Origin: Eucalyptus grandis
Taxonomy: Eukaryota > Streptophyta > Magnoliopsida > Myrtales > Myrtaceae
Assembly (NCBI RefSeq): GCF_016545825.1
Contig: NC_052612.1
Coordinates: 2,480,001-2,544,000 of the forward strand
Length of the DNA: 64,000 nucleotides
Direction of reading: 5' to 3'
Made by a program: the position numbers and the translations under genes. Shown piece by piece: positions 20,461-31,000 of this stretch (its first letter is position 1; each line of letters starts with the position of its first letter). The notes beneath the pieces are model-generated. The model saw only the letters and a list, made by a program, of their open reading frames with translations. It searched no databases and was not told the DNA's origin.

Positions 20461-20960
20461 ACTTTTGCTTAGTCTGAATTTTTTTCTCACTCCTCTCTAT
20501 ACAATTTTGCCTTGAATAGGTAGAATGGTGGGGAATGTATATACACATGTTAAGATGGTTCCTTTCTTATTTGTTAAAAGAAAGAATTTGTTCGAAAACC
20601 TAAGAAGGTAAAAGAGTCGCAAACCAATCATTCCATGAATAGATACAAGCAAGGTATCTCATGCATTAAATAGTAAAAGAAAAATATCTCATCTGTGATT
20701 AATTTAGTATGACGAAGCCTTAGGTAGTCCATTTGTTCCATAAATCTCAAATGGAGCTAAATGTCTTATTTTTGTTCAGTTTGAAATTATATCGCTCCTC
20801 TCTATATTTTTTCGGTTTGTATAATAGGAATAGTGGGAAATGTATATGTGCATGTTGAGATGGTCTTTTGTTTCGGAAACTGATCATTCTATGAATACAC
20901 ACAAACAAGGCATCTCTTGCCTTAAATGGTAGAAGAAAAATATCACATTCATAATTGGTC
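20410..20960 (-). repeat. Two tandem copies of the DUF4220 5' region
   Basis: 20,420-20,690 and 20,705-20,960 repeat the same order: CCATTTGTTCCA, AAATGGAGCTAA, a CTCCTCTCTATA tract, a TATATA motif, GAAAGAATxTxTTC, ATCATTCCATGAAT and GGTATCTCATGCATTAAA. The second copy has lost the ATG. The same unit makes the array at 52,863-54,310. Confidence 0.85.
20536..20546 (-). promoter_or_regulatory. Candidate TATA box of the DUF4220 gene
   Basis: The minus strand reads TGTATATACATTCC about 80 bp upstream of the ATG at 20,460. A TATATAC-type motif is retained at the same place in most of the duplicated 5' regions (for example 23,998 and 53,130), which supports it. Confidence 0.5.
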
Positions 20961-21289
20961 AGGTGACATGTTTAGTGATACTGTAACGACCTAGATGGAT
21001 TGGAGAGTTGCTCCTAGCAGACTTTTAAGATGGCAAAAAGGGTAACCGAATAACGCACAAAATAGAAGAAGAGCATTCGTGGATTATGTATGTAAAATTG
21101 GAATTAAATTAACTCACCAAAAGTGCCTTTTAACGTAACGGTTACATTTGGCATTGGAACTCCAATATTTAGCATGCTCAAGTGAGAGCACTATCGGTAT
21201 TGGTGACCTCCTCAATAAGTGTTCACCTGTACATCAAAGGACAAAACTGTGAAACTCGATATGAGAGGAATTAAAGTAGATAATATTTT
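20961..21289. other. Intergenic sequence, nothing recognised
   Basis: No ORF, repeat arm or RNA gene was recognised. The sequence lies between the promoter repeats and the next intergenic repeat copy. Confidence 0.5.
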
Positions 21290-22075
21290 GAGTGAGTTAA
21301 TTTAGAGGTGTTGAAGATATTGTATCTAACAAGACACTAGACATTATGAACGAATTAGTACCATCTAACAAGTCGTATAAGGGTACTTGTACAGATAGTA
21401 TTTTGAAACTTGTGGAGAGCAATTAATGTTGGACTTATTCGAGGAACATAATCGATTCGGAGAAAATTTCAAAAATCTCTTGAAGTAGGGTTCGTTTCTC
21501 AAAGTTCTTCCAGACTTTATTTTGTTCTAAAATGTCATTGAATTTGTTCCCATGAGCTCATCTCCGATGAAATTAAGTTCGGCCAACAATCACTTGCTCA
21601 TCATGCACGGATTTCACCCCCTTTCTAGGGGCATTTTTGTCCCAAAAAACACACTTTCTCCTTGCCGCTCCTTTGCACGATCGAAAACTTAAAAAAAATA
21701 ATAATAATATAATTATGCCTCATTTTTTTAGATCGGAAAGAAAAGATTGGAAATTCTCGAGCATAAATTGAAAAATTGGAGATAAAGTACCACTCCAGAT
21801 GTGACAGGATAGTCGAAATGAGAATTGTCCTAGACTGATTTGAACACGGGTAGGTGCTACTTGCATGAAAGAAGTTCATGGTAAGGTCAATTCAAGGGTA
21901 AGCGGATCCCTACTAGGTGCGAAATGTATGCGCGACGAGCAGGCATTCACTGGCTGGCAATCATTTTCATCAACGATAAGTTCATGGGAACTATTATCTC
22001 AAAGTGATCAAGTTCGGAGCATCTTGGAATAAAATCAAGCTCGAGAGAACTTTGAGACTCGGGCACGCTGCAGGA
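21290..22075 (+). repeat. Intergenic repeat unit, copy 2
   Basis: It contains the AACAAGACACTxxxxATTATGAA...AATTAGxTAC, CAATTAATGTTGGACTTATTCGAGG, GGGGCATTTTTGTCCC and GCACGATCGAAAACTTAA landmarks shared with 16,500-17,100 and 24,290-24,970. It continues through the GTGCGAAATGTATGCGCGACGAGCAG segment that is also at 17,056-17,080 and 45,035-45,070. Confidence 0.8.
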
Positions 22076-22079
22076 AAAT

Positions 22080-23035
22080 TTTGAGAGAAGTGTTAAAAAA
22101 GTTCGAAACCTTTTGTATTTTTATTAATTTAGTTCTAAACATTTTTTTTGGTACCAATTTAATCCTAACCATTTATAATTAGTGCCGATTTAGTACTTTC
22201 CGGCCAATTTTGGTTGGATTTTGCTGACTAGACACCAGCCAGCTGACGTGGTTCGTGACATGGATAACTTTTAATAATATTTTAATATTTTTAAATTTTT
22301 TTATTCTTTTTCTTTTCCTTTCCCTTTTTCTTTTTTCTTTTTTTCTTCTCTCATCCTTCCTCCGACCGCTAGCCGGACCTTGGCGACCAACTAGAGGCAA
22401 CTGCTCGCGAGGCTCGCCAGCCACCTTGCCAGTGGCCGCGAGGGTGGCCTCATGTTGGGCAGCGAGGGCGAGCCTTGCCGGCGCCACCCATGCCGTGAGG
22501 GCAACCTAGCGCTAAGCTGGTAAGGTCGAGCCTCACCGGCCATGGGCAAGGCTCGACCCTCGCCAACCCGGGCGGTAGGCCGCCCTGAGGCGGCCTCGAG
22601 CTGGTGAGGCTCAACCTCGTTGAATTGCAGCCTAGGCAATGTCGACAAGGCTCGCCCTCACCGGATCTAGCGAGGGTCGAGCCTCACCCATGGCCGGGGA
22701 GGCGAGCCTCACCGCCAAAGCACAATGCCACTCTCGTGGCTACCGTCGAGGTCAACCTCATCACCCGTTGCCTCTGGCCGGTCACCGAGGTCCAAAGTGA
22801 CCGACTAGAGGAAGGAGGAGAAAAAGGAAAAAATAAAAAATAAAAAGGAAAAATAAAAATAAAAATAAAATCGAAAATATTAAAATATTATTAAAAGTTG
22901 TCAACGTCGACGACCGGTGTCTAGTCAGCAAAATCTAGCCAAAATTGACCAGAAAAGACTAATCGGCACTAAGTAAAAATGTTTAAGACTAAATTGACAC
23001 AAATATAAAAGGTTTAGGTTTTCTTTAATATTTCT
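22080..23035. mobile_element. GC-core TIR element, copy B (complete)
   Basis: The left arm 22,080-22,300 and right arm 22,860-23,030 are inverted repeats. TTTAGTTCTAAACATTTT, TAATCC, GGCCAATTTTGG, TGCTGACTAGACACC and TTTTAATAATATTTTAATATTTT on the left are mirrored on the right. The core at 22,360-22,810 is GC-rich, with GAGCCTCGCC and GGCGAGGC words, bounded by pyrimidine- and purine-rich stretches. No transposase is encoded. The structure fits a non-autonomous foldback or MULE-like element (inference). Confidence 0.85.
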
Positions 23036-23039
23036 CCCA

Positions 23040-23734
23040 AAAAATTTTGATATTTTTCTTGATAATGGGAAGTAAGATTTACAGGTAAAGTGCCGGTTCG
23101 GATGACGCCTTTATTTGATCTGGTTAAATATTTATTAATAAGAGAAAAAATAGTAAGCACTAAGAATGTGTATAGGGTCACTTTAAATTTGAACTTTTAA
23201 ATTTTTAAAACCTTACAACTTTCCCAAGCTTAAACTTTTCATTATATTCCCAAATATTTGAATATTGACATGTCGATTCTTTCATTTTTTGTAAAATCGA
23301 AACATTCTAATCGTTGCAAGAAAAGCTTAAAATAGGAAAAAGTAAATTTCTGTGTGTTCAGGAAAACGAGTTACTAATATACGTAGAGGAAAATACTACA
23401 TACCCATTTACGACCTAGATCTTGTATAGCAGCAAGGACTAGGGAAAATGAGGTGAGATCAAAATCTTCATTTCCTTCCTAACGACGTAACAAAAATGGA
23501 ATGAGAATGAAATCTCCATCCTCGTACTTTGTCTAAGTTACCATGCGGCCATGTCCCATGCTTGAAATTTAAATTCAGTGCAACATTGAATAAGAAAGAC
23601 GCCTCAGATGAATATAACAAAATTCTTTCTACTCATCATTTGGCTCCAACCAACATCCACAATATAAATAACTATCAATCCTACACCTATGGAGAACTCT
23701 TGCCATAAATATAAGGGATCAAATTACACACTGA
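23040..23734 (+). repeat. Segment duplicated at 34,700-35,300; no gene
   Basis: AAAACTTTTCAT, GACxTGTCGATT, AAATAGGAAAAAGTAA, GTTCAG-AAAACxAGTTACTAATATA, GAAATCTCCATCCTCGTAC, TACCATGCGG and ACTATCAATCCT-AACCTAT-GAGAACTCTTGCC occur in the same order in both places. In the second place this segment lies next to the 3' end of the Sec63 pseudogene. Part of it recurs at 45,280-45,425. Confidence 0.8.
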
Positions 23735-23923
23735 AGTTCCAACATCGAGCCCAATCCCGTATACAGCTATCAAGTCAACCATCATATAGGCCAACCACAA
23801 GGAAAACAATGTGGTGGTTCACTATTTTCTTTCTAAAGGGTGCAAATAGAATGAAAAAGATATGAAGTGAGAGCCTCGGATGTTCCATTTATTCCACAAA
23901 TCCGAAATGAAGCTAAATGCCAT
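23735..23923 (-). pseudogene. 5' fragment of a second DUF4220 gene
   Basis: The ATG at 23,923 gives MAFSFISDLWNKWNIRG, then frame-broken sequence matching FAPFRKK and LWLAYMMVDLIAVYGIGL. This is the first two membrane segments of the 18,268-20,460 gene. Homology ends near 23,735, where the 35-kb-type segment begins. At least two frameshifts are present. It is a truncated paralogue. Confidence 0.85.
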
Positions 23924-24400
23924 GTTGTAGCTTAGTTTGAACTTTATTACTCTTTTCAATATAATTTTAGCTGGTATAGGAGAGAATGGTGGGAAATGTG
24001 TATATACATGTTGAGATGGTTCCTTACTTGTTTGCTTACTTGTTTGTTAGAAGAAAGAATCTATTTAAGAACCCAAGAAGAAGGTACAAGAATCATGAAC
24101 CAACTATTCCACGAATAAACACAAGGAATCCTTGCTTAGAAGAAAGAATCTATTCAAGAACTCAAGAAGAAGGTATAAGAATCATGAATCAACCATTGCA
24201 CGAATGAATACAAGTAAGAAATCTCATGCATTAAATAGCTGAAGAAAAGTATCCATCCATGATTAGTTTAGTAAAATGCTTGGCCTTATCACATCTAACA
24301 AAGCACTTGGTATTATTAATGAATTAGATACTTCAACAAGTCGCTTCAGTATACTTGTATATGATATGTGGGACAGAGAGGAGAAGGTTAGGTAGGACGA
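23924..24400 (-). repeat. DUF4220 5' region copy with an 89-bp internal duplication
   Basis: It has the same promoter unit as at 20,410-20,700. TTAGAAGAAAGAATCTATT begins at 24,047 and again at 24,136, so an 89-bp segment containing AAGAATCATGAAxCAAC is tandemly doubled. The spacer with ACAAAGCACTTGGTATTATTAATGAA follows. Confidence 0.85.
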
Positions 24401-24970
24401 ATGGAAAAAGCGTTCACGACGGCTCAATGCTCCGAATAGCAACAGAGCAAAGGAGGTGGGAGAAGAGAAAAGTACATTCGCATCTCTCCTCTTTCAAGTT
24501 TGGAATCACAGAATAAAAAGGAAAGAGAAAATTCCCAAATTGAAATTCTCTCTTTGGGTGATGATTGGTGACAACTTTGAAGAATTGAGCAGATTCATGG
24601 TAGGGATCTCTCATTGCAGGCATTGTACTCTTTCTCTGAATATACTTTAAAAATTAAATATTTAGAGAGATAGAACTTTCTGAATTGTCGCAGAGGTTCC
24701 GACGTTGGCTAATTTGTGGAGAGCAACTAATGTTGGACTCGGTTCGAGGATCATAATCGATTTTGGAAAATTTCCAAAACTTCCGGTCTCGCAAAGTTCT
24801 TTCAAATTTCAATTTCGTTTCAAAATATCCTTGTATTTGATCAATTTGAATCGACCATCTCTCTCAGCTCATCTTTGGTGATATATCTTTGGTGATATTG
24901 ATTGCTGGCAAACCATAATCACGTGCTTATCATGCATACTTTTCGTGCCCTTTGCAGGAGCATTCTCCTA
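24060..24970 (+). repeat. Arm 1 of a large inverted duplication
   Basis: Read in reverse complement, 33,930-33,545 and then 26,250-25,730 reproduce this segment in order. That covers the promoter tail, GGGACAGAGAGGAGAAGGTTAG, CGGCTCAATGCT, TTTGGAATCACAGAATAAAAAGG, ATGATTGGTGACAA, GGGATCTCTCAT, CGTTGGCTAATTTGTGGAGAG and CACGTGCTTATCATGCA. The hinge is phased-repeat element 2. Confidence 0.85.
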
Positions 24971-24984
24971 TAAATAAAATACAT

Positions 24985-25394
24985 TTTTTCAGGGAGCTAG
25001 ACACTTAGAGTGTCAAAACTTAACATGGGAAGACACTTGAGTGCTAAAAGTTATGAAAAGTATACTTAAGTGCCAACATCGAAGCAAAATGGATCAGTTA
25101 AGTACCAACGACAAAAAAATCCTACCAAAATACTGACGTTGTGTTTTCCAACAAGGCAGGTGCAAAAGACGTTATTTTGCACGCTGACGTGACTAGATGA
25201 GCCAAAAACGACATCATTTTACCTTGGATTTGAATTTTAATATAAATATTAATTAAATTAAATTTAAAACTAAATTAAAAAAAATGCAGTTCAATGAGGG
25301 TTGTGCAAGCCTCGCCGCCTGCCTCCCCACCGTCACCACGAAGGACCCGGCAAGGGGGAGATGGCAACCCTAGCCAAAACTGCAATCTTCATCT

Positions 25395-25441
<47 letters not shown>

Positions 25442-25715
25442 CTAATATAATATAATTTAATTTAATTAATATTTTTTTCAAAATATAGGCAACACGACAT
25501 CATTTTGCCTCTTCTTTGCGACTCAGCTCTCCAAACAGCCACATAGGCAATCAATATTGATAAAAAAATTGTCAAGTAGAATTTCCAGCTAAGTTCACGG
25601 ATTTGGTACTCAAATGTCCAATTTTTCAAAAAAATGACACTTAAGTATATATTTCGTAACTTTTGACATTTAAGTATCTCCCGTGCTAAATTTTGGCATT
25701 CCAAATATTCTTTTG
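24985..25715. mobile_element. Phased-repeat element 2 (no cargo gene)
   Basis: The left end has CACTT-type sub-repeats at 25,002, 25,034, 25,063 and 25,095 (steps 32, 29, 32). The right end has them at 25,607, 25,638, 25,667 and 25,697 (steps 31, 29, 30). The reverse complement of the right end aligns with the left over about 60 bp (GCCAAAATTTAGCACGGGAG against GTCAAAACTTAACATGGGAA). The right 200 bp matches element 1. The interior is short, with a GC-rich patch and a (TA)n tract, and codes for nothing. Confidence 0.7.
25400..25439. repeat. (TA)n microsatellite
   Basis: About 40 bp of TA dinucleotides in the interior of phased-repeat element 2. Confidence 0.95.
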
Positions 25716-25895
25716 CCCATTTTTCCATGTCACTCCCTTGCACAATCAAAACCTTGAAGACAAATAATCGAAGAAGTGTGTTTTTTCAAACGAAATTCCC
25801 CTAGAAAGGGCGCGAAATGTGTGCACAATGAGCACGTGATTACTGTTGGCCAGAAATTGATATCACCGAAGATGAGCTGGGAGAGACAATCGATT

Positions 25896-25917
25896 TTTTT
25901 TTTTTTTTGGTCAGTGA
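25896..25917 (-). mobile_element. Extremely 5'-truncated LINE insertion (tail only)
   Basis: A T-run ending GGTCAGT is flanked by GAGAGACAATCGATT (25,881-25,895) and GAGAGATAATCGATT (25,918-25,932), a 15-bp duplication with one mismatch. Arm 1 lacks the insertion. On the minus strand it is a few bases plus ACC and poly(A), like the LINE 3' ends at 27,167, 38,641 and 54,899. Confidence 0.7.
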
Positions 25918-26105
25918 GAGAGATAATCGATTCAAAATGATTAAAGTCAAGGATATTTTCAAACAAAATCGAAGTCTCAAAGAAATTTGAGACGAACCCG
26001 GGGATTTTTAGAAATTTTTCAGAATTGACTATGACTCTCGAACGAGTCCAACATCTGTTGCTCTCCACAAATTAGCCAACGTCTGACCCTCCGAGACAAC
26101 TTACA

Positions 26106-26108
<3 letters not shown>

Positions 26109-26179
<71 letters not shown>
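26109..26179. repeat. (CT)n microsatellite
   Basis: About 71 bp of CT dinucleotides. The paralogous position at 24,660 has only AGAGAGATAG, so this is a local expansion. Confidence 0.97.
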
Positions 26180-26182
<3 letters not shown>

Positions 26183-27152
26183 ATTTAATCATTAAAGTAT
26201 TTTCAGAGAAAGTGTGCAATGCCCGTGAGAGATCCCTATCATAAACATGCTATTCTTCGGGAAAATTGTCTAAAAGATCTAAAACCTATTACATTTTTAT
26301 CAATTTAATCATACATCTTTCAATTTTATCAATTTGGTTATAAAAAATTTTATTTCACTTTTTACCAATTAAGTCTATCTCGCCAGGTTTTTTAATTAAT
26401 ATTTTATAATTTATTAATTATTTTTATCTTATTATTTTTTCTTTTCTTTAATTTTTTTTGGCCATTTTCTTCCTATGGCCAACCACCTAGGGCACGTTTG
26501 GTAACGTTTCTATCTTGGGGAACAATTTTTGCTGAGAAATGATTTTTTCTATTTTCGTTCTCGGGAATAATTTCGAGCAAAAGAATGCGTTTGGTTACTT
26601 CCCAAAATTTCTATTCCCATGATAGAAATACGTTTGGTAAAATTCTTAGACTTTTTATTTCTTTTAATTATTTTCTTTTTTTTTCCTTTTTTTCTTTTTC
26701 TTTTGGTCGGCGACCGACTGAGCGACGTATGGCAAGCTCGTCGGAGGCTCGCTAGGCCAAGGCAAGAGCCGACGAGCTCATCGGAGGCTTGGCGAGCACC
26801 GCGAGGCTTGACCTCACTCATGCGACACGAGGTCGGTCTCCCTTGCATGGGCGACCTCGAGCTCGCCCAGATCTCGGCGAGGCCGAGCTCACCCGGCCAC
26901 CGACAAGGCCCGGCAACATGGTGGCTCGGGCGAGGCCAGCCTCACCGGTGGCTAGGTGAGGTCAACCTTGCCTAGCCTAGGCGAGGTCGAGCCTTGCCGT
27001 GCTTCGCTCAACCACGACGAGGCTCAAGCCAACGAGCCTTGCCATGGCTCGGCGTCTCCTGTGGTCGGCGACGCTCCGGCAAGGTTGGCGGCCCTCATCG
27101 GCCGGTCGCCGGCGCCAGCCAAACGAAGAAGAAGAAGAAGAAAGAGAAAAAT

Positions 27153-27166
27153 ATATTATAGAAATT
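27153..27166. repeat. Target-site duplication of LINE 1, left copy
   Basis: ATATTATAGAAATT is repeated exactly at 32,839-32,852. The 14-bp length is typical of L1 target-primed reverse transcription. Confidence 0.95.
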
Positions 27167-27474
27167 TTTTTTTTTTTTTTTTGGTAAAGGTAAGAAGTGT
27201 AATAGATTTTGCACAAAAATACAAGGGGGATGCCCTGGCACCAACAAAACGATCACTCACAGAGACAAGAGTCAAGGAAGAGTGAGGGGTGCCAGGGATC
27301 CAACGGACAACAAAAGAAACCCTAAACAAGAAAGACTAAGCTAAAACCAAAACCCTCCATCAAAGAAAGATAGAAGGACTCAAGTCTCGGCTCGTTGCAG
27401 TCTTCGTTCTTCGGGTATTTATCACATGCTTAAAGGTCGACGCCTTATCCTTGATTGCCTTCGGAGATGCATCT

Positions 27475-30400
27475 TCATCGCGGGAGGAATAAAGTCTGGT
27501 TTCTGAAAATAATATTGTTGCGCTCCTTCCAAATGATATAGCAAAGGGCTCCAAAGCTAAACCTAGCCAAAGAGTTATAAAAGCTCTTATCTGAGAAGTG
27601 CTTCATCGCCCAAACCAGGTTCTCTCGCTAGGATTTGTTACGCCACAAAATATTAAACTTAGCAGCCCAGAAGGATGCGAGATTACCCGGAGTTTGGCAC
27701 GCGAAGAAGAGGTGGTTCACCGAATCAGGCCTACGGGAGCAAAAGGGACAGAGAGCTGCTGGAATCCTGGCGTAGGAGAGGAGCAGGACCTGTGTTGGCA
27801 GTCTATTACGAGTAATAAGCCAGAGATGGGTTTGGTACCTAGGCGGTATGGAGGAGCTCCACACGAACGAGGACCAGGGCATAGCATCACCTTTCGGCCT
27901 CAATAATTCCCAGGCAGAAGCTGTTGAGAAACGGCTCGAGGGGTGCTGAATCCACTGAAAACGATCCGCTTGCTGGTTAAATTCAGGGATGGGATCCCAC
28001 CAATTGGCCATAATATTAATGACATACCAGCCTAAAGGCGTGGAGAGAGCATCAGCAACAGAGGCATCTCTAGGGATGCCAGAACGGTAGATCTCCTGGT
28101 TAGAGAATAGGTGGTTGAGAGGGTCATTAAGATGCCACGAATCAAACCAAAATGACACAGACCTGCCATTGCTAATCCTCCATCTAAAATGCTGCTGATA
28201 AATACTACGAAGGCGGAGGAGCTTTTTCCAAGCCCAAGAACTAAAAGTCGGAATAGGAATTACCCAGAAATTTTTCCGATTTAAGAAAGTGGAATGAACC
28301 CATTTACACCATAGAGATTCTTTATCCGAAAAGAGCTTCCAAATGTGCTTAAGCATCAAGGCAACATTGTTTTCCTTTAAGGAACGAATACCAAGCCCTC
28401 CCTCCTCTCTAGGGAGGCAAACATCGCACCAGCTACTTTGGCCCCGCCGGACCAACATCGGCCCCTTCCAAAGGAATTGGCGGAGGATTTTCTCAATTCT
28501 ATCTAAAAAACAGCACATGGCAGGAAGAATACACTTGCCCAAAAGCCTTGAATAGAGTAGAGCACAGACTTAATGAGCTGAAGTCTACCAGCCAATGACA
28601 GGAATCTATGGGTCCAAGATTGAACGCGAGCTGTTATTGCATTGACCAGCATAACACAATCCACTTTACCTAGCCTTGCGGATATAACTGGTACTCCCAG
28701 GTATCGGAAAGGGAGAGAACCAACCTGGAAGCCAAGTTTGTTCAAGATCCCACTTCGAAGATCAGACGAACCACCAACTATGAACACTTCACTTTTGTTC
28801 AGATTCGGCTCCAATCCGCTCCAGCTGGAGAATGAATCAATTCCAGCCTTCAAGAGATCAATAGAGGCCAAGCTAGCTTCCGAGAATAAAAGGACATCAT
28901 CCGCAAAGAATAGATGGGAGAGCTTGGTCGATTTACATCTCCAAAACCGGCTGTGCCCGCCCGTTTGAATGTCCAATAAACCAGAAAATACTTCCATCAC
29001 AAGAGTGAATATGTACGGAGACATAGGTTCACCTTGGCGGATACCTCTGCCACTTGCAAAAAAATCCATGCAGCTCTCCATTTAAGGCTACCGAGAATTT
29101 TGGAGAACAAACACAGCTCATAATTCGGTCAATAAAGTGCTGAGGGAAGCCGAAAGCTTGAAGGCAAACTTCAATGAATTCCCGATTAATCAGTATCATA
29201 TGCTTTCCTAAAATCAACCTTGATTACGCATTTGGGCCGATACGGATCATGGTGAAACCCACTGAACAATTCTTGAGCAACCAAAATGTTATCACTGATA
29301 TGCCTACCCTTTACGAATGCATTTTGAGGCAAACTAATGATGGATGGCAGCACACGAGATAAACGATTAGCAATCAGCTTAGTGATACACTTATAAATAG
29401 TGTTACAGCACGCAATAGGCCTGAAGTCATGGACAGTGGAGGCATTGGGGATTTTGGGCACAAGGGCAATAATGGTTGTATTAATTTGCTTCAACAGCTC
29501 ACCTGTTACGAAGAAATCTCTAACCGCCAAGATAACCGAAGCACCAACAACATCCCAAGAGTGTTTGAAGAACTCAACATTGAAGCCATCAGGCCCGAGA
29601 GCTTTTCCGGTAGCAAGAGAAAACAAAGTATCTTTAATTTCATCATCCGAAATAGGGGCAGATAGAAACCGCACCGATCCACATCCAGTCCGCTAAGCAC
29701 TTTGCTCGGATCTCCTCCATAGTAGGACAGGCGACAGCAGGAGTTGCAGTAAGAACATCACGAAAATGATCAACAAATATCTTCTGGACTTCCGAAGGCT
29801 CATCGGTAGTGGTATTTCCATTAGTCACAGATATAATTCTGTTTTGAAGGTGGCGCTTATTCACAACTTGGTGAAAATATTTGGTATTAAGGTCCCCATC
29901 CTTCAACCAGCGTACCCTGGATTTCTGCCGATAAAACGATTCCTCTTGAAGTCGCAAGTCTGTGAAAACTTGAATCTGCTGCTTCTCGGCTTCCGCAAGA
30001 CGACCATTTGAGGGATCAGCTTGCAATGCATCCTGAGTAGCATGGAGAGCCCGCCTAGCCTCAGCCGTTCTCATAGACAAGTCAGAAAATGCTTCTTTGT
30101 TGAGCTGTTTCAACTTGCATTTCAGAAGCCGAAAATTTGCACAGAGAGTAAACATGGGCGAGCCTTGAATAGGAGAAAGCCAAGCTTCCAAAACCAATGA
30201 AAGGAAATCCGAATGGGTCATCCAGAAATTAAAGAACTTAAATGGCTTGGAAGATTTTGATACCTGCATAACCTTAACAAGCATCGGAGAATGATCTGAT
30301 ATGCCTGGAGCCAAAAAGGATGCTTCCAAATAAGAAAATGTCGAATTCCAGCAGCCATTTACCAACACTCTGTCTATTTTCCTCTGCTTGCGGTTAGGAC

Positions 30401-30975
30401 CAGATGAAGTAGTCCAAGTATACCTATATCCAGTATAACGCAGATCATCTAGGCCCGCTTGGGTCAAATAATCTTTAAATTCGTCGAAAGCCGGGATCCA
30501 AGCATTTGAACCACCCACTCTATCCGAAGGGTCACGGATTGCGTTGAAGTCCCCAACAACAATCCAGGGAGTAGAGGAAAGGATACCACTGGTATGAATA
30601 AGATCTTCCCATAGAGGCCTTCTAGACATGAAGCAGTGCTCGGCATAGACTACCGAAAGAAACAGGACCTTACCCGAAATCAGCCAAAGAAGCCTCCCGT
30701 GGATGACTTGCTTCGAGGAGGTATTAACCAAAAAATCGACCTCCCGGGGGTTCCAACCCACCCAAATTCTCCCCTTATGGGAATAATTATAGTTATTAAC
30801 CCACCGCCAACCAGGTAATAAAACAGAGGAAACCGAATTAAAAGCAAAGCATCGGAGATCTTGGTCTCAATAATACCAACACAAAGCAAAGATTATTGGA
30901 CCTAACAAAATTCCTGATTTCGGCTTGCTTAACAGGGTTTCCCAATCCCCTAATGTTCCAAACACCAAAATTCAT
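27475..30975 (-). pseudogene. LINE 1 ORF2: endonuclease and reverse transcriptase
   Basis: It starts at MNFGVWNIRGLGNP (30,975). The apurinic-type endonuclease shows IETKIS, VVGDFNAIRDPSDR, RKIDRVLVNG and GISDHSPML (30,889-30,270). RT shows GKALGPDGFNVEFFKHSW, FRPIACCNTIYK, NAFVKGRHISDN and KVDFRKAYD, then RQGEPMSPYIF and the catalytic SHLFFADDVLLFSE (28,900). The zf-RVT motif CPFCSRRPDSVNHLFFAC lies near 27,710, and the frame ends after IWKERNNIIF at 27,475. At least four breaks occur: near 30,885, 29,690, 29,190 and 27,630 (TAG for Trp). The enzyme would nick the target DNA and copy its RNA there. This copy is broken. Confidence 0.93.
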
Positions 30976-31000
30976 CAAAAAATAGGGAGGGCAGAAAACA

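Larger units (their letters stand above)
25730..26250 (-). repeat. Arm 2a of the inverted duplication (intergenic repeat)
   Basis: In reverse complement it matches 24,595-24,970, including GTTGGCTAATTTGTGGAGAG, TGTTGGACTCGTTCGAG, CAGCTCATCTTCGGTGATAT, CACGTGCTCATTGTGCA and GCGCCCTTTCTAGGGG. It is interrupted by a tiny LINE-tail insertion (25,896-25,917) and expanded by the (CT)n tract. Confidence 0.85.

Noticed and set aside
22255..22843. Ala/Arg/Pro-rich ORFs in the GC-core of copy B
   Set aside because: They are translations of the CCTCGCC minisatellite. Similar ORFs appear on both strands and differ between copies.
30636..30818. Short plus-strand ORFs over 27-32 kb
   Set aside because: Shadows of LINE 1 ORF2, which reads with endonuclease and RT motifs on the minus strand.
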